Numbered from the stretch's first letter, positions 1 to 8,164 are shown. The stretch is DNA of 64,000 nucleotides from an uncultured Prevotellaceae bacterium (GCA_900315095.1 OMXS01000001.1:207310-271309), one strand, 5' to 3'. The notes: a model not told the origin generated them from the letters alone. Numbers and translations are program-made.

Positions 1-48
1 CCACTGCACAGGAGCGCAGTAGGCAGAAGAAAGCAATGCGGTTGTCAT
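1..48 (-). CDS. WbqC family protein, N-terminal 16 codons only (runs off the window)
   Basis: The minus strand from position 48 reads MTTALLSSAYCAPVQW and continues past the window edge. WbqC-family proteins characteristically start with a short strand of the form LLSxAYxxPVQ, which is what this shows. The ATG (48-46) overlaps the TGA of the preceding gene (47-45) as ATGA, so translation is probably coupled and the gene belongs to the dapB-lepB operon. WbqC-like genes commonly sit next to lepB in Bacteroidales. Only the first residues are visible, so the family call rests on this motif and the context. Confidence 0.6.
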   Translation of the reverse strand, partial: MTTALLSSAYCAPVQW

Positions 49-455
49 TTCCCTGTTAGCGTTAGTTTGTAGGCCTTCCCGATGATGTCGTCTTTATGTA
101 TCAGAGCTCGCTCCTTGCCCTGCCATATAAGAAAGACGGCCCTCTCCTTGCATTGGCATTCCTGACATCCGCATCGCTCTGGCAACACATAAGTGGTGCT
201 GTCGAAGGTTACGGTGTCGCCAGGCACGCCGCTGACAACGCCTACATAAGATGAGTCTGCGGAAAACACCACGATGTCTCCTCGTAAGAAACGCGCACGG
301 TCAAGTTTATTCACCAGCACACGGTCGTTCTTCTTCAACACAGGGTTAAGGTTAGAGTTTGACACTTTGTAGATGGTGAATGCGTAGGCTCTGACAACCA
401 GCATCAGTATTATTGCGGTCGCTACAGCCAAAATGAACTTTATGGCGTTCCGCAT
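45..455 (-). CDS. Degenerate S26 signal peptidase-like protein, predicted inactive
   Basis: A 136-residue membrane-anchored protein with one N-terminal TM segment (about residues 5-25), followed by a shortened signal peptidase I fold. It aligns without gaps to the active LepB encoded just upstream: the YVIPSSSL block of LepB corresponds to YKVSNSNL here, so the nucleophilic Ser is Asn35. The YVKRCVGLPG block corresponds to YVGVVSGVPG, so the general-base Lys is Gly72. The C-terminal GDNR box is absent. In its place is a cysteine cluster, CxCxxCxC (Cys95, 97, 100, 102). It overlaps the WbqC start by 4 bases and follows lepB by about 100 bases. It is probably a pseudoenzyme partner or scaffold, possibly metal-binding; function unknown. 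Confidence 0.8.
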   Translation of the reverse strand: MRNAIKFILAVATAIILMLVVRAYAFTIYKVSNSNLNPVLKKNDRVLVNKLDRARFLRGDIVVFSADSSYVGVVSGVPGDTVTFDSTTYVLPERCGCQECQCKERAVFLIWQGKERALIHKDDIIGKAYKLTLTGK

Positions 456-486
456 AGTTGTTTCTTATGGTTGACGAGCAAAAGAA

Positions 487-541
487 TTGACAAGCAAACG
501 GAAACATGTTCTTGGTATCAAGCAACTTGTTTGCTTGTCAA
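487..541. repeat. Perfect 13-bp inverted repeat between lepB and its degenerate paralogue
   Basis: TTGACAAGCAAAC (487-499) is perfectly complementary to GTTTGCTTGTCAA (529-541), with a 29-base loop. It lies inside the presumed dapB-lepB transcript and has no T tract. It may be an mRNA-processing or attenuating hairpin, or a small REP-like element. Confidence 0.6.
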
Positions 542-558
542 CTCATTAACTCTTCAAC

Positions 559-1995
559 TTACTTTATATTATCCACCCACCTGAACAGACGGTTCCAGCG
601 AATGCCGGAGAAGCCGTGTCGGTCGGGGTCGCTGCTCCACCAGATGAATATCGGCTTACCCACGATATGGTCTTCGGGCACGAATCCCCAGTAGCGTGAG
701 TCGGCTGAGTTGTGGCGGTTGTCGCCCATCATCCAGTAGTAGTCCATTTTGAAGGTATATTCGTTTGCTTCTTTGCCGTTGATGAATATCTTTCCGTCAC
801 GCACCTGCAGGTCATTCTCCTCATAGACGCGTATCGGACGTTCATAGATGGCGATATTGTCCATTGTGAGTTTCACGCTCTTACCCTTCTGTGGAATCCA
901 GATGGGACCGTAGTTGTCGCGTGTCCATCCGTAATGTCCGTTCAGCGGGTAGAGATCTCCAGTCACAGCTTCGGTGTTCAGCTTAACACTCTCCACAATA
1001 TCTGTGCGCTTGCTAAGTGCGGCAGCAGCCTGTTTAGTCAGCGGCATATATCCGTTTTGGTTAAGACTCGTAAGGTCTTCCATGCTGATACCTAACTCAT
1101 GCATCAACTCTTCGGAAAAATCCTGGCGTTTCTTCACGATGTATGTGTATTGCACATTATCGGGTTCCTTGTTTGCTTTGCCGTCTATGTAAATGATACG
1201 GTCCTTTATCTGCAGCGTCTGTCCTGGCAGTCCCACGCATCGCTTGACGTAGTTCTCGCGGCGGTCGGTAGGTCTTGAGTCGATGTCGCCGTATGTGTTG
1301 CGCTCTTGGCGGATATATTCTCTACCCGTAGCAAACACCTTCTGATAGTAGTCCCATCGCTGTTGTGCCGACAGAGAGTCAAGATTTACAGGACTATTAT
1401 ACAACTGATAACCATAGGAATAGCACATCTGATAATAGTCCTGTGCCTGCCATTGAGCTGCAGAGCATATTGTGTCGCCAGCGGGATAGTTGAAAACAAC
1501 GATGTCGTTGAGCTCAACATTGCCCAGGCCCTTCACGCGACGATAATCCCAATGTGGCCATTCAATGTATGATTTGCACTCGAACAACGGCAGAGTGTGC
1601 TGTGTGAGCGGCATCGTAAGCGGTGTCTGAGGGATGCGCGGGCCATAACTCACCTTCGAAACGAAGAGGTAATCGCCCGTAAGCAACGACTTCTCCAGCG
1701 ACGACGACGGTATTACGTAGTTCTGGAAGAAGAAGAGATTGATGAAATAAACCGCTACAAGGGCGAATACTAGAGCATCTACCCATGACATTATGAAGCG
1801 CACTGGGCCTTCACTATCTTTCCACCATTGCCAACGAATCTTCTTTGTGATGTAAACATCAAAGATGAATGGTATCACGAGCAGGCCCCACCAGCTCTTC
1901 ACCCAGTAGAGGAAGAGCAGGAAAAGCACCGTAACGACAATGAACTTTGTCCATTGCCACTTCATATTAAGTTTCTTCTTTTGCTTGTCTATCAT
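559..1995 (-). CDS. lepB: Signal peptidase I
   Basis: A 478-residue inner-membrane signal peptidase that removes Sec signal peptides on the periplasmic side. TM segments lie at about residues 17-50 and 70-92. Box B carries the nucleophile Ser99 in IPSSSL, box D the general base Lys251 in YVKRCVGLPG, and box E the GDNRHNSADSR motif near residue 425. The protein is longer than the E. coli enzyme because of an insertion between boxes B and D (residues about 120-240), which is usual in Bacteroidales. It is the second gene after dapB (gap 34 bases). The start could also be Met11 (position 1965), since no ribosome-binding site decides between them. Confidence 0.95.
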   Translation of the reverse strand: MIDKQKKKLNMKWQWTKFIVVTVLFLLFLYWVKSWWGLLVIPFIFDVYITKKIRWQWWKDSEGPVRFIMSWVDALVFALVAVYFINLFFFQNYVIPSSSLEKSLLTGDYLFVSKVSYGPRIPQTPLTMPLTQHTLPLFECKSYIEWPHWDYRRVKGLGNVELNDIVVFNYPAGDTICSAAQWQAQDYYQMCYSYGYQLYNSPVNLDSLSAQQRWDYYQKVFATGREYIRQERNTYGDIDSRPTDRRENYVKRCVGLPGQTLQIKDRIIYIDGKANKEPDNVQYTYIVKKRQDFSEELMHELGISMEDLTSLNQNGYMPLTKQAAAALSKRTDIVESVKLNTEAVTGDLYPLNGHYGWTRDNYGPIWIPQKGKSVKLTMDNIAIYERPIRVYEENDLQVRDGKIFINGKEANEYTFKMDYYWMMGDNRHNSADSRYWGFVPEDHIVGKPIFIWWSSDPDRHGFSGIRWNRLFRWVDNIK

Positions 1996-2029
1996 TGTAT
2001 TGTCGTTTTCTGGAGTCGCTTACTCCGTC

Positions 2030-2758
2030 TTAAAATTTAAACATGTCATCAATAGTGAGCAGTCCCTCGTGGTCCTTGGTGTATTCTGCAGCGAGCACAG
2101 CGCCAAGAGCGAAACCGCGACGAGAATGTGCATCGTGAGTGATTGTGATGCAGTCGGCATCCGAGTCATAGCGAACGGTGTGAATGCCGGGCACCTCGCC
2201 GCGCCTCAGAGAGTCGATGCGGAGAGTTTTGGGGTCGTAAGGCTGGTTCTCCTGTCCCTTCACCCATCCTTCCTTTCGGTCGATGTTGTCTATTATTCCC
2301 TCAGCAAGAGTGATAGCAGTACCACTCGGTGCGTCTATCTTATGTATGTGGTGAGTCTCTTCCATGTGTGCATCATACTGTGGGAAACCGTTCATTATCT
2401 TTGCCAGATATCGGTTCACGGCGGAGAAGATGGCAACACCTACGCTGAAGTTGCTTGCCCAGAAGAGCGTCTTTCCCTCTTCGCCGCAGAAGCGCTTCAC
2501 GTCATCGGCATGGTCTTTCATCCATCCTGTGGAGCCGCTAACCACCTTAACGTTCTTTGCGAACGCCTTGAGGAAGTTACCGTATGCGGCTTGCGGAGCG
2601 GTGAACTCTATCGCCACATCGGCGCTTGCAAATGCCTCGCTCTCGAAATCCTGCTGATTATCGATGTCTATAATACTTACAATCTCATGGCCACGGCTCA
2701 AGGCAATCTCCTCAATCATCTTTCCCATCTTGCCATAGCCTATCAATGCTATTTTCAT
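2030..2758 (-). CDS. dapB: 4-hydroxy-tetrahydrodipicolinate reductase
   Basis: This enzyme reduces 4-hydroxy-tetrahydrodipicolinate with NAD(P)H in the lysine/meso-diaminopimelate pathway, in the cytoplasm. The N-terminal Rossmann glycine motif GYGKMG is at residues 7-12. The catalytic block ETHHIHKIDAPSGTA is at 134-148, with His136/137 and Lys140. At 242 residues it is slightly shorter than the E. coli protein (about 270), as in other Bacteroidetes. It is the first gene of a minus-strand operon with lepB. A TACCTTTG promoter box lies 23 bases upstream of the ATG. Confidence 0.95.
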   Translation of the reverse strand: MKIALIGYGKMGKMIEEIALSRGHEIVSIIDIDNQQDFESEAFASADVAIEFTAPQAAYGNFLKAFAKNVKVVSGSTGWMKDHADDVKRFCGEEGKTLFWASNFSVGVAIFSAVNRYLAKIMNGFPQYDAHMEETHHIHKIDAPSGTAITLAEGIIDNIDRKEGWVKGQENQPYDPKTLRIDSLRRGEVPGIHTVRYDSDADCITITHDAHSRRGFALGAVLAAEYTKDHEGLLTIDDMFKF

Positions 2759-2780
2759 GTCATTTCATATTAAAACTGTG

Positions 2781-2788
2781 CAAAGGTA
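2781..2788 (-). promoter_or_regulatory. Predicted -7 box of the dapB-lepB operon
   Basis: CAAAGGTA on the plus strand is TACCTTTG on the minus strand, matching the Bacteroidetes sigma-ABfr -7 consensus TAnnTTTG, just upstream of the dapB ATG. No clear -33 TTTG was seen. Confidence 0.55.
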
Positions 2789-2871
2789 AAAAAATAATTG
2801 CACATACCGTTGTTTTTATGAGAATTTAAGTTTTATATAAGGAGTGTAAGGATTTATCAAGCCCCCAAGTG

Positions 2872-4737
2872 TCACTTCTTTTTCTTCGGACGGCGGCGTG
2901 CCCAGCCCTCTTCAGAGAAATCTGGGACATCACCTTTAAGTTTGTCGGGATTGAGGAACTTCATCCAGTCTTCCTTCTTGAACTTTGTCTGCTTCTGTTG
3001 TTTCTGCGGTTGCCTGTCGTCTCGGCTGCGGTTGGGACGGAAGTCACGCTTCTTGCCGTGCGGCTCGAATGACTTTCTCTGTCCAGAAGGCGCTTTTCCG
3101 CCTTCATCGGCATCGTTGCAGCGCACGTCACGACCTTTGAATACCGTTCCGGTGAGCCCGTTCATCACGCGCTCGGCATCTTCCTGCGGCACCTCAATAA
3201 ACGAGAAGGTGTTCTGAAGGTCGATATGGCCCACCTCAACACGCCCTTTCACGTTGCGGTTGATGAACTGCATCACCTCGCCAGGATAGAAACCATCCTT
3301 CTTTCCGAGGTTAATGAACAGTCGGCTGTAGCCTTCCTCTGCCTGTCTACGGCCACCCTTGCCGCGCTCTTTGCGGTCTTTCTTGCCCTCGCCTCGTTCC
3401 TTCTTGCCTGTCTCAATGCGTATTTCGGGCGCGTCAGCATAGTAAGCAAGGAACTTGCCAAACTCCACGCTGACAATCTTCTTTATCAAATCCTCCTTGT
3501 CGATGAACTCGAAATAGCGGCTGATGTCTTGCATGAACGGGCCTATCTGCTCCTCGTCGACATCGGTTTTCACTATCTGGTCCATCACCTTATACAGCTG
3601 TTTCTTGCATATTTCCTGCGGTGTTGGCATCTCGCCAGCCACAAACTCCTTGCCCAACTGGCGCTCCACCTGACGTATCTTGCCCTTTTCGCGAGTATGA
3701 ACGATGGCGATGCTGGTGCCTTTCTTGCCCGCACGGCCGGTACGCCCTGAGCGGTGGATATAGTTCTCGATGTCATCGGGCATTCCGTAGTTGATTACAT
3801 GAGTGAGGTCGTCAACGTCGAGACCGCGCGCGGCCACATCGGTGGCAACGAGAAGTTGCGTCAGATGCTGGCGGAACTTCTGCATCGTGAGGTCGCGTTG
3901 TTGCTGGGAGAGGTCTCCGTGCAACGATTCTGCGTTGTAACCGTCCTTTATCAGTTTGTCGGCAATGTCCTGAGTCTCTATCTTAGTGCGGCAGAAGATG
4001 ATGGCGAAGATGCGCGGATGGAAGTCCACTATTCGCTTCAGGGCGAGATACTTGTCCTTAGCGCTCACCATATAGTATATGTGGTTCACGTTTTCTGCAC
4101 CCTCGTTGCGGCTTCCCACCACAATTTCCTTCGGGTCATGGAGGTATGTTCGCGCTATCTTCTCTATCTCCTTGCTCATCGTGGCAGAGAAAAGCAGCGT
4201 GTTACGTTCCTCTGGAACGCCCGCGAGAATGGTGTTCATGTCCTCTGCGAAGCCCATGTTTAGCATCTCGTCAGCCTCATCGAGCACCACGTTGCACACC
4301 GCCCCGAGCTTTGCCACACCGCGGTTCATCAGGTCGATGAGTCGTCCTGGCGTTGCCACAATGATGTGAACGCCCTTCTTCAGTTGGCGTATCTGTGTCT
4401 CGATGCTTGCTCCTCCGTACACGGGAATTATGTGTATGTCGGGGATATACTTAGAAAAGTCCTTCAGGTCGTCGGCAATCTGCAGGCACAGCTCGCGCGT
4501 CGGCGAGAGCACAATGGCCTGAGTCTGCTGTATACGTGTGTCTATGCGTTGCAACAGAGGAATGCCGAATGCGGCTGTCTTGCCTGTTCCTGTCTGCGCA
4601 AGTGCAATTACATCGTTACGCGTTCCGAGCAAATAAGGGATAACTTCTTCCTGTACGGGCATCGGATGTTCGAAACCCATCTCTTCAATGGCGCGGCGAA
4701 TCTCCTCGTTCACGCCGAGTTCTTCAAATGTCTTCAT
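2872..4737 (-). CDS. deaD: DEAD-box ATP-dependent RNA helicase
   Basis: An RNA helicase of the DeaD/CsdA type, likely acting on ribosome assembly or structured mRNA. The start chosen is MKTFEELGVN (4737), because the usual Q-motif region follows directly; the reading frame stays open to 4782 but the extra 15 residues look non-coding. Motifs in order: Q motif FEELGV, motif I AQTGTGKT (residues 47-54), DEADEM, SAT, and HRSGRTGR. A basic linker is followed by a DbpA-type RNA-binding domain (RLFINLGKKDGFYPGE, about residue 470 onward) and a Lys/Arg-rich tail ending RRRPKKKK. It is 621 residues long and has its own promoter box at 4894-4901, implying a leader of roughly 150 bases. Confidence 0.93.
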   Translation of the reverse strand: MKTFEELGVNEEIRRAIEEMGFEHPMPVQEEVIPYLLGTRNDVIALAQTGTGKTAAFGIPLLQRIDTRIQQTQAIVLSPTRELCLQIADDLKDFSKYIPDIHIIPVYGGASIETQIRQLKKGVHIIVATPGRLIDLMNRGVAKLGAVCNVVLDEADEMLNMGFAEDMNTILAGVPEERNTLLFSATMSKEIEKIARTYLHDPKEIVVGSRNEGAENVNHIYYMVSAKDKYLALKRIVDFHPRIFAIIFCRTKIETQDIADKLIKDGYNAESLHGDLSQQQRDLTMQKFRQHLTQLLVATDVAARGLDVDDLTHVINYGMPDDIENYIHRSGRTGRAGKKGTSIAIVHTREKGKIRQVERQLGKEFVAGEMPTPQEICKKQLYKVMDQIVKTDVDEEQIGPFMQDISRYFEFIDKEDLIKKIVSVEFGKFLAYYADAPEIRIETGKKERGEGKKDRKERGKGGRRQAEEGYSRLFINLGKKDGFYPGEVMQFINRNVKGRVEVGHIDLQNTFSFIEVPQEDAERVMNGLTGTVFKGRDVRCNDADEGGKAPSGQRKSFEPHGKKRDFRPNRSRDDRQPQKQQKQTKFKKEDWMKFLNPDKLKGDVPDFSEEGWARRRPKKKK

Positions 4738-4893
4738 TATTTTCTTAGTGATAATTAGAAGTTTAGGAGTAAAGAAGTGCAAATGTCCAGACGCCGCCTT
4801 ACCCGCATCACCACCAGAACAAACGACGTTCCTCGATGCCTTAAATTGTCTAAACTTCTGCTATTCTCGAATCCTGAAACTCGATTTCGCGTG

Positions 4894-4901
4894 CAAAGGT
4901 A
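4894..4901 (-). promoter_or_regulatory. Predicted -7 box of deaD
   Basis: CAAAGGTA (minus strand TACCTTTG) fits TAnnTTTG. It lies back to back with the plus-strand boxes of the LOG gene, so this is a divergent promoter region. The implied deaD leader is about 150 bases, long enough for cold-shock-type leader control, which is inference. Confidence 0.5.
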
Positions 4902-4935
4902 CTGATTTTTCAGCATTTATGGAATTATTATCGAA

Positions 4936-4951
4936 TATTTTTGTACTTTTG
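4936..4951 (+). promoter_or_regulatory. Two abutting -7 boxes for the LOG-family gene
   Basis: TATTTTTG (4936-4943) is followed directly by TACTTTTG (4944-4951). Both match TAnnTTTG and lie 41-57 bases before the ATG at 4993. Confidence 0.55.
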
Positions 4952-4992
4952 CCGAGAAAAAAGAACAACTGCACTCCTAAACTCCTAAAACT

Positions 4993-5532
4993 ATGAACAT
5001 AGGAATATTCTGTAGCGCTAACAACAACATAGAACAATGCTACTTTGACCTGACCCGCGAACTGGGCGAGTGGATAGGGCGAAACAAGCACTCCGTGGTG
5101 TTCGGAGGATGCAACATGGGACTCATGGAGCACATCGCAAAGGCTTGCCACGAGGCTGGAGGCATGAACATCGGCATCATCCCAACCATCATAGAGAAGC
5201 ACGGGAAGGCCAGCGACTATGTCGATGTGGCCATACATTGCGACAATCTCAGCGACCGCAAGGACCTCCTGCTCACTCATAGCGACATAATTATAGCGCT
5301 GCCTGGCGGTATTGGCACCCTCGACGAAGTGTTCACGGTGGCTGCGGCGGCAACAATAGGATATCACAACAAGCAGGTGATACTCTATAACATGAACCAT
5401 TTCTGGGACAAACTTATAGAGATGCTCGACGACTTGCAGCAACGCGGCATGATAAGAGGCACATATAGCGACCAAATTGTAGTCGCCAACAGCCTCGAAG
5501 AGATACTTCAGCACCCCGCGTTCGCACGCTAA
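4993..5532 (+). CDS. LOG-family Rossmann protein (TIGR00730 type), probable nucleoside 5'-monophosphate phosphoribohydrolase
   Basis: A 179-residue cytoplasmic protein. It shows the two LOG signatures: GGCNMGLM at 38-45 and PGGIGTLDE at 104-112, where the Glu is the catalytic residue in characterised members. The family cleaves N6-substituted AMP or other nucleotide monophosphates into base and ribose 5-phosphate. Many members were once mis-annotated as lysine decarboxylases. The gene is monocistronic and divergent from deaD. A 22-bp-unit repeat element begins about 40 bases after its stop. Confidence 0.85.
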   Translation: MNIGIFCSANNNIEQCYFDLTRELGEWIGRNKHSVVFGGCNMGLMEHIAKACHEAGGMNIGIIPTIIEKHGKASDYVDVAIHCDNLSDRKDLLLTHSDIIIALPGGIGTLDEVFTVAAAATIGYHNKQVILYNMNHFWDKLIEMLDDLQQRGMIRGTYSDQIVVANSLEEILQHPAFAR

Positions 5533-5571
5533 AAAACCTTGAAAGAAGCCTTATAAAATCACGATTCATAA

Positions 5572-5688
5572 CCTCTTGTGTTTCAAGAAGATACAAGTGG
5601 GATAACTATGTTAATAACTTTGTCGAACAAAGTTAATAAGATTGTTCAACAAAGTTATTAACATAGTCTCCTCATTAGGCACCTTTTG
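5572..5688 (+). repeat. Composite intergenic repeat, copy A: small hairpin leader plus 22-bp units
   Basis: A leader with CTTG-N5-CAAGAAG (from 5575) and TACAAGTGG leads into 22-base units at 5611-5632, 5633-5654 and 5655-5676. Each unit carries TTAATAA or TTATTAA and an AACAAAG-type end. The outer arms CTATGTTAATAACTTTGT and ACAAAGTTATTAACATAG are perfectly complementary. The element ends with CTCCTCATTAGGCACC. Copies B (14139-14250) and C (46491-46615, inverted) share the same order of parts. Confidence 0.8.
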
Positions 5689-5776
5689 CATTGCGATTGA
5701 TGCTTAATGACATTCTCATTGATGCTTAATGACATTACCATTAATGCTTAATGGCAACGCCGTTTATGCTTTCTTG
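5689..5776 (+). repeat. Four 22-bp tandem units (GATGCTTAATGACATT family)
   Basis: Units at 5689-5710, 5711-5732, 5733-5754 and 5755-5776. The first three share ATTRATGCTTAATGR and begin CATT; the fourth is degraded to TTTATGCTTTC. The sequence differs from the neighbouring AACAAAGTTAATAA units, but the period is the same 22 bp. Confidence 0.75.
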
Positions 5777-5832
5777 TGTTCCAAATGGACGTTTTTCAGT
5801 CTTTGTTTTCTTATTTTTTGGCAATTAGCAAG

Positions 5833-5848
5833 TATTTTTGTAATTTTG
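5833..5848 (+). promoter_or_regulatory. Two abutting -7 boxes for the acetyltransferase pair
   Basis: TATTTTTG (5833-5840) and TAATTTTG (5841-5848) both match TAnnTTTG, 17-32 bases before the ATG at 5865. Confidence 0.5.
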
Positions 5849-5864
5849 CAACGTATATTCTCTA

Positions 5865-7031
5865 ATGAATAAAAGAATCAATATGTCAAACGTAGAGATA
5901 AAGAAGGTCGGAACAAATAAGGAGCTGAAAGCATTCATCGACTTTCACTACGACCTGTACAAGGGCAACAAATATGACACGCCTGCGCTGTTCTTCGACG
6001 AATGGAACAATCTCAGCAGGGAAAAGAACGCGGCGTTCGAGTTCTGCGATGCTGAGTATTTCCTCGCATACAAGGACGGAAAGATTGTTGGGCGTGTGGC
6101 TGCCATCATCAATAAAAGGGCAAACGAGAAATGGGGCACAAAGAGTGTAAGGTTCGGATGGATAGACTTTATCGACGACATCGAGGTGTCCGGCTCGCTG
6201 CTTAAGGCCGTTGAGGACTATGGCCGCGAACAAGGCATGAGTCAGGTGGTGGGGCCGCTGGGCTTCACCGATATGGATCCTGAGGGCATGCTCACGTGGG
6301 GATACGACCAACTGGGCACGATGGCCACGATATATAACTATCCCTACTACCCCGAACATATGGAACGGCTGGGCGGATGGGAGAAAGACAACGACTACGT
6401 TGAGTTCAAGTTGCCCGTTCCGAAGACAGTTCCTGAGAAGTATGTGAAGATTGCTCAGATGGTGGAGAAACGCTACAATCTGCACGTTAAGAAGTTCACG
6501 AAGAAGCAGATTTATAAAGGCGGATACGGGTTGAAGATGTTCCACCTCATCAACGACACGTTCAAAGACCTCTACGGATACAGCGAGATGAGCGATAAGC
6601 AGATAAAGCAGTATCTCGACATGTGGATGCCGCTCGTCGACTTCAATCTTGTGACGGGCATAGAAGACTGGAATACGCCCGACCACGAGCTGATAGGAAT
6701 AGGCATCACCATACCTTCGCTGGCGCGAGCTTTGCAGAAATGTCCGCGCGGAAGACTGCTCCCCTTCGGATGGTGGCATGTGCTGAGGGCGCTGAAGTTC
6801 GGAAAAACCAAGATTGTTGACCTGCTATTGATAGGCGTGAAGCCAGAATACCGCAATAAGGGAGCCAACGCCCTGATGTTCGCCGACCTCATCCCGTGGT
6901 ATCAGAAGTACGGATATGAATGGGGCGAGAGCCAGGTGGAGATGGAGACCAACGGAAACGTACAAGCACAATGGGAGTATCTGGGACCGATACACCATAA
7001 GAGTAGAAGATGCTTTAAGAAGATACTATGA
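5865..7031 (+). CDS. YghO-like GNAT-fold acyltransferase, paralogue 1
   Basis: A 388-residue cytoplasmic protein of the large YghO-like family. The N-terminal block has LYKGNKYDTPALFFDE, NAAFEFCDAEYFLAYKDGKIVGR and the FGWIDFIDD segment typical of that family. GMSQVVGPLGFTDMDPEGML follows. The C-terminal half contains a GNAT-like acetyl-CoA-binding stretch, GVKPEYRNKGANALMF (about residue 325). The substrate is unknown. It overlaps the next, homologous gene by 4 bases (ATGA), so the pair is translationally coupled. Met7 (MSNVEIKK) is an alternative start. Confidence 0.75.
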   Translation: MNKRINMSNVEIKKVGTNKELKAFIDFHYDLYKGNKYDTPALFFDEWNNLSREKNAAFEFCDAEYFLAYKDGKIVGRVAAIINKRANEKWGTKSVRFGWIDFIDDIEVSGSLLKAVEDYGREQGMSQVVGPLGFTDMDPEGMLTWGYDQLGTMATIYNYPYYPEHMERLGGWEKDNDYVEFKLPVPKTVPEKYVKIAQMVEKRYNLHVKKFTKKQIYKGGYGLKMFHLINDTFKDLYGYSEMSDKQIKQYLDMWMPLVDFNLVTGIEDWNTPDHELIGIGITIPSLARALQKCPRGRLLPFGWWHVLRALKFGKTKIVDLLLIGVKPEYRNKGANALMFADLIPWYQKYGYEWGESQVEMETNGNVQAQWEYLGPIHHKSRRCFKKIL

Positions 7032-8164
7032 TACATATTGAAAAAGTTACCAACAGGAAAGGGCTGTTGAAGTTCATTCAGTTTAGGTACGACCTTTATA
7101 AAGACGACCCTAACGATGTGCCATACCTTTTCTTTGACGAGGTGAACACGCTTGACAAGCGGAAGAACGCATCGTTCGAGCAATGCGAAGCAGACTATTT
7201 CATTGCTTATAAAGACGGCAAAGCGGTGGGGCGTGTGGCTGCAATCATCAACTTCGATGCCAACAAACGATGGGAAAAGAAGGTGGTGAGATACGGCTGG
7301 TTCGACTTCATCGACGACCTGGAGGTATCTGAAGCGCTGCTGAAAACTGTTGAAGAGTGGGGCCGCGAGCGCGGAATGACCAAGATGACAGGCCCAATGG
7401 GCTTCGCCGATACCGACCGCGAGGGAATGCTCATCGAGGGTTTCGAGGAGTATGGCACGATGTATGCCAGCTACAACTACCCTTACTATCCCCGCCACAT
7501 GGAGCAAATGGGGTTCCATAAGGACAACGACTATGTGCAATGTCGCGTGAAGGTGCCTGAGAAAGTGCCCGAGAAGTTCGCTAAACTGGCACAAATGGTG
7601 GAGAAACGCTATAATCTGCATGTGCATAAACTTACCCGCCACGAACTGCTGAAGCAAGGATACGGGCGAAGGGTGTTCAAGATGCTGAACACAACATATA
7701 ACAACCTGTATGGCTTTGCACCGCTGACAGACAACAAGGTGGACCAATTGGTGGACCAATATATACGCATTGCCGACATGAATCTTATCAGCGTGATTAT
7801 GGACGGCAATGAAAACGACAAGATGGTGGGCTTCGGCATCACCTTCCCTTCATTGACCGATGCTATGCGGAAGAGCCATAACGGAAGGCTGCTGCCGTTC
7901 ACCTGGTGGCGACTGCTTGATGCTATTAGATGGCATCGTGCCGACACGGTGGACATGCTCTTAATAGGTGTGCTGCCAGAATATCGTGGAAAGGGTGCCA
8001 ATGCACTCATCTTCAACGACCTGATACGGCAATATCAAGCCTACGGGTTCAAGTGGGCGGAGGCAATGCCGCAGATGGAGACCAACGAACACATGCTGGG
8101 ACAATGGCAATATCTCGAAGCCGACTATCACCGAAGGCTGAGATGCTACAGCAAACAAATATAA
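7028..8164 (+). CDS. YghO-like GNAT-fold acyltransferase, paralogue 2
   Basis: A 378-residue paralogue of the preceding gene, matching it over its whole length. Shared blocks include NASFEQCEADYFIAYKDGKA, VGRVAAIIN, WFDFIDDLEVSEALL, GPMGFADTDREGML, YNYPYYPRHMEQMGF and GVLPEYRGKGANALIF. The start ATG overlaps the previous stop (ATGA). Tandem duplication with retained collinearity suggests two related substrates or a heteromeric enzyme; this is inference. A weak 7-bp hairpin (ACTCCCA / TGGGAGT, about 8164-8194) follows the stop and precedes parE. Confidence 0.75.
   Translation: MIHIEKVTNRKGLLKFIQFRYDLYKDDPNDVPYLFFDEVNTLDKRKNASFEQCEADYFIAYKDGKAVGRVAAIINFDANKRWEKKVVRYGWFDFIDDLEVSEALLKTVEEWGRERGMTKMTGPMGFADTDREGMLIEGFEEYGTMYASYNYPYYPRHMEQMGFHKDNDYVQCRVKVPEKVPEKFAKLAQMVEKRYNLHVHKLTRHELLKQGYGRRVFKMLNTTYNNLYGFAPLTDNKVDQLVDQYIRIADMNLISVIMDGNENDKMVGFGITFPSLTDAMRKSHNGRLLPFTWWRLLDAIRWHRADTVDMLLIGVLPEYRGKGANALIFNDLIRQYQAYGFKWAEAMPQMETNEHMLGQWQYLEADYHRRLRCYSKQI

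Larger units (their letters stand above)
5533..5864. other. Gene-free stretch holding two tandem-repeat arrays and a promoter
   Basis: There is no open frame here with coding character. It contains repeat element A (5572-5688), a second 22-bp array (5689-5776) and the promoter boxes of the following gene (5833-5848). Confidence 0.7.

Noticed and set aside
1940-2773. Long plus-strand open frames opposite dapB, deaD and other genes
   Set aside because: They are antisense shadows of well-supported genes and have no family features.
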